DNA of 64,000 bases from contig CAMOIE010000008.1 of the NCBI GenBank assembly GCA_946615905.1, forward strand, positions 1 to 64,000, read 5' to 3'. This DNA comes from an uncultured Treponema sp. (GTDB taxonomy: Bacteria; Spirochaetota; Spirochaetia; Treponematales; Treponemataceae). The notes below the pieces were generated by a model. It worked only from the letters and a program-made list of their open reading frames with translations. It was not told where the DNA came from and did not search any database. The translations under genes were made by a program, and so were the position numbers. The stretch's first letter is position 1. Each line of letters opens with the position of its first letter. Of this stretch, positions 43,236 to 50,516 are shown piece after piece.

Positions 43236-43316
43236 AAAAAAGAGCGGCTTGCGCCGCTCTATGCCCATCAGGCAGTCGGGCATCAATGGGTGGGAGGGGA
43301 TAATTGATTGCCCGAC
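43234..43316 (-). ncRNA. Putative small RNA with C-rich loop and intrinsic terminator
   Basis: On the minus strand GATAAT (43323-43328) is followed six bases later by a hairpin. Arms GTCGGGCAATCAA (43316-43304) and TTGATGCCCGAC (43286-43275) pair over 12 bp with one bulge, and the 17-nt loop is UUAUCCCCUCCCACCCA. A linker follows, then the terminator stem AGAGCGGC-GCAA-GCCGCTCT and eight T. The predicted RNA is about 83 nt. No ORF or ribosome-binding site is present. The C-rich loop resembles those with which small RNAs pair to Shine-Dalgarno regions. The -35 is weak. Alternatively it is an attenuator or riboswitch for the PBP1a gene, or the 3' UTR of the gene upstream. Confidence 0.45.
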
Positions 43317-43400
43317 ATTTATATTATCGCCTGAATGTGTGGAATCTTTAGGGATTTTGGAAAAAAATTAAGAATTTGTTTGTAACCTATTGGAGGACGC

Positions 43401-44372
43401 TTATTCTTCGCTCACAGATGCGTCAACATTCAGCGTGACCGTGTATGAGCGGCCGTTTTGCGCGTTCAGATTTTTTACGACCTCATAGTCACCGACAGTG
43501 AATTTTACAGAATGCTCTCCGGGAGTCGTCGTGAATACCTTTTTGCTGACCTCATTGCCGTCAAAGAAAATCTTCGCGTTTTGCGGAGCAGATATTTTCA
43601 CCAGTGGCTCTATTCCCCTCAGCGCGACCTCAAGTTTTGTAGTCTTCGCCTTGTCGATTCTGAAAGACCGGACTTCATTCCTGTAGACTTCGCTCTGGAC
43701 TGAAAGAGAGTGTTCCCCGCTGGCCAAAAGAATTCCGTCCTTTTCTATTGCAACAGGCTTGTCATCGATGAAAAGAGAATAGGCTCCCTTTTTGCCTGTC
43801 GGGTCAGAAATCGAAATGCTCAAGCGGCCTTCGTCCGCAAGGACTGCCTTTGCCGTAATCTGGAATTTTGCCTTGTCAAATGATTCGGGAACGCCCTTCA
43901 TGGCAAGCTGCATCCTGAAAAACACGGATTCGCCGGCTTTTGCCTGAGTTTCCTTCAGCCTTACGGAATATGGCGAATTTTTAATCGTGAATTTTTTCGA
44001 GAGGGGAATGTAAATCGTCGTTGAAAGACGGGCGGGGAAGGTCTTTACTTCCGACCGGTTCCCCGAATAGTCGATGTTCTTTGGTGTCGGCTTTGGTGAT
44101 ATTCCCTCGTAAAGCGAGTAGGCTACAGAGTCCGGCCATTCGGCAATCTGCGTTGGAATCTTGACGGTCAGCTCGATTCCGCTTATGTAAGTCATGTCGT
44201 CAGGAAGTGTAATCGCGATGGCATCATTCATGCCTGCGGAAACGTCAGAGCTTTCGCTTGCTGACAGCCTCAAAGGAATCAACTGGTGCACACGAAATGA
44301 CTCTGCACTTAGCCCTTGGCAAATCGAGAGGAGAATAAAAAATCCTGCGATTTTAGAATATATAAACTTCAT
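43401..44372 (-). CDS. Secreted protein with C-terminal PEGA-like domain
   Basis: A 323-residue protein with a signal peptide (FFILLSICQGLSA). The body is beta-rich. The last ~70 residues (APQNAKIFFDGNEVSKKVFTTTPGEHSVKFTVGDYEVVKNL) look like a PEGA domain, common in bacterial envelope proteins. An earlier copy-like stretch appears near ILLASGEHSLSVQSEVYRNEVRSF. The family is not otherwise recognised. A TATAAT box lies 18 bases before the ATG, with GAGAG between. Function unknown; probably periplasmic or surface-associated. Confidence 0.7.
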   Translation of the reverse strand: MKFIYSKIAGFFILLSICQGLSAESFRVHQLIPLRLSASESSDVSAGMNDAIAITLPDDMTYISGIELTVKIPTQIAEWPDSVAYSLYEGISPKPTPKNIDYSGNRSEVKTFPARLSTTIYIPLSKKFTIKNSPYSVRLKETQAKAGESVFFRMQLAMKGVPESFDKAKFQITAKAVLADEGRLSISISDPTGKKGAYSLFIDDKPVAIEKDGILLASGEHSLSVQSEVYRNEVRSFRIDKAKTTKLEVALRGIEPLVKISAPQNAKIFFDGNEVSKKVFTTTPGEHSVKFTVGDYEVVKNLNAQNGRSYTVTLNVDASVSEE

Positions 44373-44490
44373 TGAAAATTTGCTCTCTAATTATACCGCA
44401 AAAACTTTAAAAGTACAGGAATATAGCCGATAATCACGCACAAATTTGTCTTAATTTTTTTTGTGATTGTAGATTTTAAAGATATTAAAA

Positions 44491-45588
44491 TTATTTAAGG
44501 CGCAGGTAGCTGGAGGGGTCTTGGGCAGAGCCGTTCTGCCGGATCTCAAAGTGCAGGTGGGGGCCAGTGGTCGCCCCGGTGACTCCGACTTTGCCGATTG
44601 TCTGCCCGCCTTTTATCTGCTCGCCTTCTTTTGAGACTAGGATTTCAGACAGGTGGGCGTATACGCTTGTCATTCCGCCTGAGTGAGATAGAATCAGGCA
44701 GTTTCCGTAAATCGGGTCATTTTTTAGGATGGAGCTTACTTTTCCTCCCTTGCAGGCGAAGACCGGGGTTCCGACTTTTGCCGCCAAATCGACCCCCTTG
44801 TGGAATTTCCAGGCTCCTGAAATCGGGCTTACCCGGTAGCCGAAGGATGATGTCAGCACTGAGGAGGAGAGGGGCATAATCATGTTTGTGTCTAAAAAAT
44901 AAGCCCTCTGTGTCGGGGAGAATCTGCCTCCGGGGATAAAGTAAAAGGCAGTCCCATCGATTATGAAGACTTTTGTCTCTTTGCTGATAAACGGGGCGCA
45001 TTCTTTTTGCAAAATTATCTCGTAGCCTGAGGAAGCCTTTCCTTTTTTTATGAAAAGCCCGTCGACAGTCGGCAGGAGAAATTTTTTCCCGGCAGTGATT
45101 TCCACGTCCGGGGACTCTATTTGGTTTACCGTGGCGATTGTGTCCATCCTGCGGGTTTTTGACCACAAGTCGTGAAAGTCCTTGATGTCTTTCCTTTCCA
45201 TGTCGATTTTCGCGACCCTGTAAACGTAGAAATTCATGTTGGAGCTTCCGCTTTCGGCCGCTTCCAGCCTGTCTGACTTTTCGACTTCTTTTATGTAGGC
45301 TTTTTCCTCTGGATTTCGGATGTTCACCAGTCCGTCTTTGTTAGGGTCTGGATTTGGAATTCTATGATATGGAACGAAATCTTCGATTACCGGAAGAGCC
45401 TTTGTGTCAACGATGAATTCACCGTTTTCGTTCGTGGGAAAATTCGGCGGCTCCTTTTCGTCTGTCTGCCTCTGGGAATTTGATATAAAGGCTGATGATT
45501 TTGAGCAAGCCAGAAGCAGGAGGAGCAAAAAGACTGCGAAAAATCTATGCTTCGTCTTTGACTTCCTTTTTTGAGGCCTTGATTCCAA
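44491..45588 (-). CDS. M23 family peptidase, membrane-anchored or lipoprotein-like
   Basis: About 365 residues. A hydrophobic N-terminal segment RFFAVFLLLLLLACSKSS ends in a lipobox-like LLAC, so a lipoprotein is likely. A LysM-like stretch occurs around TIATVNQIESPDVEITAGKKFLLP. The C-terminal M23 domain keeps HKGVDLA (HxxxD) and HLHFEIR. It should cleave peptidoglycan peptides. The start is uncertain: ATG 45618 lies deep in the upstream gene, whereas TTG at 45586-45588 has GGAG about nine bases before it and is preferred. Either way it overlaps the upstream gene, so the two are coupled. Confidence 0.82.
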   Translation of the reverse strand: MESRPQKRKSKTKHRFFAVFLLLLLLACSKSSAFISNSQRQTDEKEPPNFPTNENGEFIVDTKALPVIEDFVPYHRIPNPDPNKDGLVNIRNPEEKAYIKEVEKSDRLEAAESGSSNMNFYVYRVAKIDMERKDIKDFHDLWSKTRRMDTIATVNQIESPDVEITAGKKFLLPTVDGLFIKKGKASSGYEIILQKECAPFISKETKVFIIDGTAFYFIPGGRFSPTQRAYFLDTNMIMPLSSSVLTSSFGYRVSPISGAWKFHKGVDLAAKVGTPVFACKGGKVSSILKNDPIYGNCLILSHSGGMTSVYAHLSEILVSKEGEQIKGGQTIGKVGVTGATTGPHLHFEIRQNGSAQDPSSYLRLK

Positions 45589-45949
45589 ATGAAAATACTC
45601 CGTAGAGGATGACCGCAAGAATCAGCGCGGGAATTGCAAGAATCCTGTTGCCGGACAAAACTGCCGCTACGCAGGCCGCAAATCCAACTGCCACTGCCAG
45701 TAGTCTCAGAAAATTCCTGAGGGAATTTCTCGCTCCGGCCGCCCTGACTTTTTTTACCATCCAGAAAATGAATGCGGCTGCCAGTATTATTAAAACTACT
45801 ACGGAATATGCTTCCGGGGCTGTCATCGCGAATTTCCACAGGGGAAGGACGAAAACCGTGCCTGTCGCGGCGCAGACTACCAGGAGGCCAATCATTTTTG
45901 CGGCTGAAAGAAAAAGATTTTTATATCCTTTGACAATTTTTGCAATCAT
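45545..45949 (-). CDS. Small membrane protein of unknown function
   Basis: A 134-residue protein from ATG 45949. Four hydrophobic stretches are visible: MIGLLVVCAATGTVFVLPLW, AYSVVVLIILAAAFIFWMV, LLAVAVGFAACVAAVLSG and ILAIPALILAVILYGVFSFG. The C terminus is charged. An upstream TTG extension would run through the ferredoxin terminator hairpin and was rejected. Its 3' end overlaps the M23 peptidase gene, so a shared envelope role is plausible, but I do not recognise the family. Confidence 0.65.
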   Translation of the reverse strand: MIAKIVKGYKNLFLSAAKMIGLLVVCAATGTVFVLPLWKFAMTAPEAYSVVVLIILAAAFIFWMVKKVRAAGARNSLRNFLRLLAVAVGFAACVAAVLSGNRILAIPALILAVILYGVFSFGIKASKKEVKDEA

Positions 45950-45965
45950 GTTTTTAAGTTTATCG

Positions 45966-45996
45966 AAAAAAAAAGCCTCCGCCAAGTGGCGGGGGC
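45966..45996 (-). terminator. Terminator of the ferredoxin gene
   Basis: On the minus strand GCCCCCGCC-ACTT-GGCGGAGGC (one G-T pair) is followed by nine T. It lies just upstream of the small membrane protein gene. Confidence 0.85.
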
Positions 45997-46026
45997 CTCC
46001 ATTAAAAAGTTTCTAAGACTTTTTAA

Positions 46027-46200
46027 TTACGCTTCTGCGATTGCCTGTGCAGGGCATTCGCTTGCGCATGTGCCGCAGCTCAAGCACTTTCCAGCGTCGA
46101 TTTCGCGGTGTCCATCGTTCTCGCTGATTGCTCCGGCGGGGCAGTCAGGTTCGCATGTGCCGCAGTTTACGCAGGCATTCGGATCAATTTTGTAGGCCAT
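46027..46200 (-). CDS. 2[4Fe-4S] ferredoxin
   Basis: A 57-residue protein. Two C-x2-C-x2-C-x3-C-P clusters are seen, CVNCGTCEPDCP and CLSCGTCASECP, each followed by an AxAI turn. This is the clostridial-type low-potential ferredoxin that carries electrons for enzymes such as pyruvate:ferredoxin oxidoreductase or hydrogenase in anaerobes, supporting an anaerobic lifestyle. It is monocistronic: promoter TTGTAG-17-TATTGT, Shine-Dalgarno GAGAGG before the ATG, and its own terminator. Confidence 0.95.
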   Translation of the reverse strand: MAYKIDPNACVNCGTCEPDCPAGAISENDGHREIDAGKCLSCGTCASECPAQAIAEA

Positions 46201-46230
46201 TTTAGTACCTCTCTTAAATAGTCTGTTATC

Positions 46231-46259
46231 ACAATAACACTAACTTTTAAAAACTACAA
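46231..46259 (-). promoter_or_regulatory. Ferredoxin promoter
   Basis: On the minus strand TTGTAG (46254-46259), a 17-bp spacer and TATTGT (46231-46236). A short inverted repeat GTTAT-TGTG-ATAAC overlaps the -10. The leader is about 25 nt with a normal ribosome-binding site. Confidence 0.6.
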
Positions 46260-46306
46260 GTAAAAAAAATGATATACGGCGTTAGCGTTCTCGAACAAAA
46301 GGTTTG

Positions 46307-47112
46307 AATGTCGAGTTTTATAATAACTGATTTTTGAAAAAAAAAGAACAGCCGCGTCACTTGCCTGCTGAAAATCTATAAAAAATAAAAATTACTTCCG
46401 AAAGAACCCGTCCGAGCTTCGCACGCTTCGCGTCAGAGGTATCGCACTCGCATTTTTACTTCGTAAAAATACTCGGCACGTCTCAGAGTGCTATGTCGGC
46501 CGGAACCTTTCTCCCGTAATTTTTAATTTCACCCGCATAAATGCAAGTCGTTGCGGCTGTTCAGGTATTTATGCAGAAAAATTAATCATCTCCAAACTCG
46601 ACATTCATTCGATTCAAAATGACAAATGTCGAGTTTTCCAAATAAATTAAGAATTCTGTTGAAAAAGTCAAAAACGGTCAGCGTTATGGCAATTAACCGC
46701 ATTATAATCGTGGCATACAAATTGTAAGCAGCTCAATTAATTCAATTTTGACGGAAGCGGGAGGTAGGGAACGGCCATGAAATGGCAAAAACTCACGAGG
46801 TGAGTTTTTAGTGAGTCTCGCCCGTAGCCAGCGTAGGGCGCGTGATGGCGCGGAATGCGAAAACACTCTGTTCTTGCCTGCCGCGAAAGCGGCAAACGTA
46901 TAAAGTTTCAAGGCAAGAACAGCGTGTAGCGACGGTACCTAGCGGTTTCGACAGGCCGCGAGCGCGACTGGAAGCGTACGTCAAAATTGTTTTTGTAGAA
47001 AATCTTACAAAATATCTGACTTTTTCTATAATGCGGCTGCAGTGGGACACCAGAACTGGAGACCGTTTTTAATTTGTTTCAATTCTTGCTTTATAAAAAA
47101 CTCGACATTCCG
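46307..47112. repeat. Non-coding ~0.8 kb element bounded by inverted GAATGTCGAGTTTT repeats
   Basis: AATGTCGAGTTT-type sequences occur four times: plus at ~46308, inverted at ~46594, plus at ~46625 and inverted at ~47098. The outer pair share GAATGTCGAGTTTT-(T)TATAA and are inverted, as in a MITE or decayed transposon; the inner pair form a 12-bp inverted repeat. Inside are a 10-bp stem AAAAACTCAC/GTGAGTTTTT (about 46787-46810) and a long stem CTGTTCTTGCCT/AGGCAAGAACAG (about 46867-46922) enclosing hairpin GCCGC-GAAA-GCGGC. No convincing protein is encoded. The right end begins within ten bases of the NFACT stop. Confidence 0.55.
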
Positions 47113-47116
47113 CCGA

Positions 47117-48649
47117 TTAGAAATTCTCGTCCTCGATTTTGCGCAGGAGGGCTTCGTCTAACTTTATGTGGAGGTTCTTTTCGTTTGTCGGGAGGACTAG
47201 TCCTTTGGGGCCGTTCTTTGCCCGCCTGAGGTGCTTCACCTGGGTGTAGTAGAGGTCTGCCTGTCCGTTTTTACGCGCCTTTGAGTAGAAGACCGCAAGA
47301 TTTCCCGCCGCAAGCATTATCTCAAGCGGAATAGTTTTTCCCGGCCGGTTCTTCACAAACACGTAGCCTCCCGCGTAGTCCCTTGTGTGGAACCAGGTGT
47401 CCGGCCCTTTGACGTAGCGGCGGAGAAGGGTGTCGTTCTCGTTCGCGTCGCGGCCGACCAAAATCGTCCAGCCGGAGAATTCGTAGCTGAGGCCGGGGCG
47501 GGGATTTTTTTCCTGCTGCTTGGGCGTGGAGGACTTTCGCAAAAGCTGCTCAAGCTTTACGGGGTTTTTCTCGTCCGTCATCTTTTTGTACTGGGCTTTG
47601 AGGCTTTCAAGTTCCCGCTTTGACCTCTCGATGTCACGCTCCAAGTCCTCAAGGCCGCTGGTCATCTTTTTGTACTGCTCGTAGTAGTCGCCTGCGTTTT
47701 GCGCCAAGGATTTTTTCGGGTCGATTTTGATTCTTACTATTGAAGAATTGTCATCGAAGTCTTCAATCTCAATGAAATTCTTTCCTGCCTCTATGCTTCC
47801 TGAGTATGACAAAATCAAATCGCCCTGATGCTTCCATTGGGGCGCGTTCAAAAAACTTTTGCGTTTTTCTTCAAGACGTTCGATTGCCCCTTCGATTTTA
47901 GTCGAGTGGGAGATGAACCATTTTTCAGCCCTTTCCAAAAGTGAGTCAATTGAGGTCGCCTTTGCCTCCTCCGAATAGAATTTGTCGATTTTCTCGTTGA
48001 AAGTCAGTCCCTCGTATTCAGGCGGGAATTCGCGCAGCTCCCAGACTTTCTCTGACTCGCGGATTTCAGGCGGCGTGAAAGTCTCCCCGGTCATCTCGCC
48101 CTTTGCGGGTCTTCTGTAGAATGAGTCGAGAATTTTTCCATCGGGAGAACAGAGGAAAATGTTTCCGGCGTTTGACCAGAGTCGGATGTAAAGGATGTAT
48201 TTTTGTAAGCCGAATTCGTCAGTTTGACCGCTTTGATTGGTTTTGTCTGCCTGGATTTCGGCGGAATTTTTTGCGGATTTTTTTGATTTTTTCGCGAATT
48301 TTTCCTGGGCGGCCGGCATTATGAATAGGGGACCTTCTTTTTCCGCCTCGATTTTGATTACGCGCTCGCCCCCAATCTGCCCGACGCTCCTGATTCGTGC
48401 GCCCTTGAGCCTTGACTTGAGCATTTCCATAAAACGCAAGGGCTTGGGATTTTTCGGAATCTTCCGTTTTGTCTCGTGGATACGGCAGGCTCCGCTTGCG
48501 AGCGAGATGAATATGGTCTTTGCCTGGCCGGGCTTGTAGGTGTAGAGGGCGATTGAGTCAAAGGAGGGCTGGACTACCTCCTGAATGAAGGAGTTCTCCA
48601 AGTCAAGCTCTGACAGGATTTCGTTGATTTCGCGTGAATTTAATGACAT
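47117..48649 (-). CDS. NFACT family protein (Rqc2/RqcH-like)
   Basis: About 510 residues from ATG 48649 (SLNSREINEILSELDL). An N-terminal NFACT-N domain is followed by a charged coiled coil (about 270-375) and the C-terminal NFACT-R domain with LSYEFSGWTILVGRDANENDTLLRR, DTWFHTRDYAGGYVFVKNR and DLYYTQVKHLRRAKNGPKG. RqcH-type proteins bind stalled 50S-peptidyl-tRNA and add alanine tails; others are annotated as fibronectin-binding proteins. An insert rich in Lys/Ala (about 130-160) is unusual. An upstream start (48679) was rejected as the added residues (PPPPFTFKP) look non-native. Confidence 0.85.
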   Translation of the reverse strand: MSLNSREINEILSELDLENSFIQEVVQPSFDSIALYTYKPGQAKTIFISLASGACRIHETKRKIPKNPKPLRFMEMLKSRLKGARIRSVGQIGGERVIKIEAEKEGPLFIMPAAQEKFAKKSKKSAKNSAEIQADKTNQSGQTDEFGLQKYILYIRLWSNAGNIFLCSPDGKILDSFYRRPAKGEMTGETFTPPEIRESEKVWELREFPPEYEGLTFNEKIDKFYSEEAKATSIDSLLERAEKWFISHSTKIEGAIERLEEKRKSFLNAPQWKHQGDLILSYSGSIEAGKNFIEIEDFDDNSSIVRIKIDPKKSLAQNAGDYYEQYKKMTSGLEDLERDIERSKRELESLKAQYKKMTDEKNPVKLEQLLRKSSTPKQQEKNPRPGLSYEFSGWTILVGRDANENDTLLRRYVKGPDTWFHTRDYAGGYVFVKNRPGKTIPLEIMLAAGNLAVFYSKARKNGQADLYYTQVKHLRRAKNGPKGLVLPTNEKNLHIKLDEALLRKIEDENF

Positions 48650-48726
48650 AGGCTTAAAAGTGAAGGGAGGAGGCGGCACGCGGATTAGCTGGCTTTACAG
48701 CTTGTAAATCCGCGTGGAATTTTAAT

Positions 48727-49359
48727 TTACTTCTGGGGGAACTTTGCCTTGAATTCCTCAAGGACTTTCTCGGCGGCCGGGCGGGCGTCAACGTCAGTCA
48801 GGTTGCCTTTGTTGCGGTAGAAGTCGATGAGGGGGGCTGTCTGCTCGCGGTAGACAACCAAGCGGTGCTTGATTGACTCAGGCTGGTCGTCGTCGCGGGT
48901 ATAAAGCTCTCCGCCACACTTGTCGCACTTGCCTTCGACAGCGGGTTTTGTGAATTTGATGTGGTAGTTGGCTCCGCATGACTTGCAGACGCGGCGGCCA
49001 GAAAGGCGCTCAACTACGGCCTCGTCAGCGATGTCGAAGTTTACGGCAGCGTCAATTTTGCTGAATTTCTCAAGGGCTTCAGCCTGGGGAATAGTTCTCG
49101 GGAATCCGTCGAGGATAAAGCCCTTCTTTGTGTCGTCTTTTGACAGGCGGTCTTTTACAAGCTCGCAGGTGATTTCGTCAGAAACGAGAGAGCCAGAGTC
49201 GATGATTGCCTTGACTTTTACTCCGAGTGGAGTCTGGCGTTTGATGTTGTCGCGGAAAATGTCCCCAGTCGAGATGTGGGGAATATTGTAAGCTTCTGCA
49301 ACTTTTGCAGCCAATGTGCCTTTTCCGGCTCCGGGCGGTCCCAAGAAAATGAAATTCAT
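48727..49359 (-). CDS. adk: Adenylate kinase
   Basis: A 210-residue enzyme. The P-loop GPPGAGKGT, FILDGFPRT and ERLSGRRVC motifs are present. The lid domain carries four cysteines (CKSCG and CDKCG), so it is the zinc-binding type common in Gram-positives and spirochaetes. It interconverts AMP, ADP and ATP. GAAGG lies nine bases before the ATG. A hairpin (CACGCGGATT/AATCCGCGTG) lies about 20-60 bp after the stop but lacks a T-run. Confidence 0.95.
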   Translation of the reverse strand: MNFIFLGPPGAGKGTLAAKVAEAYNIPHISTGDIFRDNIKRQTPLGVKVKAIIDSGSLVSDEITCELVKDRLSKDDTKKGFILDGFPRTIPQAEALEKFSKIDAAVNFDIADEAVVERLSGRRVCKSCGANYHIKFTKPAVEGKCDKCGGELYTRDDDQPESIKHRLVVYREQTAPLIDFYRNKGNLTDVDARPAAEKVLEEFKAKFPQK

Positions 49360-49444
49360 GATTTACCTTCTAAAAGAAAAATGATGGCACAATGATAACA
49401 GAAATAGGCTTCTATGAAAATAGAGGTAATCAGGCTTCTCTTTG

Positions 49445-49585
49445 GGGCGCATGGGCATCTTGTCTAGCCGGCCTTCCGTCCTTCGGTAACCCTCATAGGG
49501 ACAAAAAACAGTCAGGCTGTTTTCTGTCCCTACTGACGGGACTCCACGCCGGGCGCGGTCGGTCTCCTAGCAGAAAATTATCTGC
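49445..49585 (+). repeat. GC-rich hairpin repeat, GGGCGCATGGGCAT family
   Basis: It contains the 14-mer GGGCGCATGGGCAT (49445-49458, shared with 6.6 kb) and TTCGGTAACCCTCAT (49482-49496, shared with 43.2 kb). A 15-bp stem with one mismatch (AGGGACAAAAAACAG/CTGTTTTCTGTCCCT) follows, then GACGGGACTCC and CGCCGGGCGCGG. It fills the divergent adk-trxA space; the trxA promoter begins just after it. Nothing else is seen in 49360-49661. Confidence 0.6.
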
Positions 49586-49592
49586 TTATCGC

Positions 49593-49621
49593 TTGACTTA
49601 TAACTTTTGCCGGATTATATT
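49593..49621 (+). promoter_or_regulatory. trxA promoter
   Basis: TTGACT (49593-49598), a 17-bp spacer and TATATT (49616-49621). The leader of about 35 nt carries AGGAGG before the ATG. Confidence 0.75.
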
Positions 49622-49661
49622 TGATACAAGATAAATTGATTCCATTTTAGGAGGCTCGAAC

Positions 49662-49979
49662 ATGGAACATTCTTTTAACGAAGCGAATTTTAAGTCAGAA
49701 GTTTTGGAAAGCAAGACTCCGGTTCTCGTGGATTTTTATGCTGACTGGTGCGGCCCCTGCAAAATGATGGGACCCGTAGTTTCTCAGGTCGCTGAAAAAT
49801 ATGACGGAAAGCTCAAGGTCGGAAAAATCAACGTCGATGACAATCCGAATCTTGCCCAGGAATACGGCGTTATGTCTATTCCCAACTTCAAGATTTTCAA
49901 GGACGGCAAGGAAGTCCTGAACATCGTCGGCGCGGTCGGAAAACCCGCCCTCGAACAGCAGATTGAATCCGTTCTTTAA
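49662..49979 (+). CDS. trxA: Thioredoxin
   Basis: A 105-residue thioredoxin with the active site WCGPC in FYADWCGPCKMM and the cis-proline segment SIPNFKIFKDG. It reduces disulphides of ribonucleotide reductase and other enzymes. Strong ribosome-binding site AGGAGG. It precedes ndk, which has its own promoter. Confidence 0.96.
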   Translation: MEHSFNEANFKSEVLESKTPVLVDFYADWCGPCKMMGPVVSQVAEKYDGKLKVGKINVDDNPNLAQEYGVMSIPNFKIFKDGKEVLNIVGAVGKPALEQQIESVL

Positions 49980-50009
49980 TCACGCTTAAATGCTGCCCGG
50001 CTCCGCTTG

Positions 50010-50038
50010 TTGTAAAAAGATTTTAGACACGCTATAAT
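50010..50038 (+). promoter_or_regulatory. ndk promoter, predicted leaderless
   Basis: TTGTAA (50010-50015), a 17-bp spacer and TATAAT (50033-50038), then seven bases and the ATG at 50046. The alternative ATG at 50037 overlaps the -10 itself and cannot be in the transcript. Confidence 0.65.
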
Positions 50039-50045
50039 GTCGATT

Positions 50046-50501
50046 ATGTCTAATCAGTTTACACGTTGTTTTGCGATGTGCAAGCCCGGTGTCCTTAACC
50101 GCAGGCTTGTGGGCCGGGTGATTTCCCGCCTTGAAGACAAAGGCCTGAAACTCGTTGGCCTTAAATTAATGCAGATTTCACCGGAACTTGCCGCGAAGCA
50201 CTACGCTGAGCATGAGAGCAAGTCCTTCTATAATGATTTAATTTCTTATATAACAAGCGGCCCCGTTGTCGCCATGGTCTGGCAGGGGGATGACTGCGTG
50301 AATCTTGTCCGCAAAGTCGTCGGCTCCACAAAGGCCTCTGACGCTCAGCCCGGAACAATTCGCGGAGACTTCTGCTCCCACACAAATCATAATATCATTC
50401 ATGCGTCGGATTCAGATGAAAGCGCCGAACGCGAGATAAATCTTTTCTTCAAAAATGAAGAATTAATTGACTGGCAGGACGAAAGCTCCCGCTGGTTTTA
50501 A
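50046..50501 (+). CDS. ndk: Nucleoside diphosphate kinase
   Basis: A 151-residue enzyme. The phospho-accepting histidine lies in the HNIIHASDS motif, and GTIRGDF precedes it. The N-terminal signature reads AMCKPGVLNRRLVG rather than the common MIKPDGVQRGLVG, so it is divergent there. It has a C-terminal extension FFKNEELIDWQDESSRWF, as in longer NDKs. It equilibrates nucleoside tri- and diphosphates. The start was set by the promoter position (leaderless). Confidence 0.92.
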   Translation: MSNQFTRCFAMCKPGVLNRRLVGRVISRLEDKGLKLVGLKLMQISPELAAKHYAEHESKSFYNDLISYITSGPVVAMVWQGDDCVNLVRKVVGSTKASDAQPGTIRGDFCSHTNHNIIHASDSDESAEREINLFFKNEELIDWQDESSRWF

Positions 50502-50516
50502 TCGAGGTTGACTACT

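Noticed and set aside
43234-43316. 4.5S SRP RNA
   Set aside because: The size and hairpin are suggestive, but the conserved tip (GUCAGGUCCGGAAGGAAGCAGC-like) is absent.
46700-47070. RNase P RNA or tmRNA in the structured part of the 46-47 kb element
   Set aside because: I could not find the conserved P4 or GAGGAAAGUCC-like core of RNase P, nor a tRNA-Ala-like acceptor end and tag ORF for tmRNA. Left as an unidentified structured element.
48661-48725. Terminator after adk
   Set aside because: A 10-bp stem exists but lacks a T-run; it is noted only as a hairpin.
6541-49585. CRISPR array
   Set aside because: Repeats are dispersed singly over kilobases and are palindromic mosaics, without regular spacers or cas genes.
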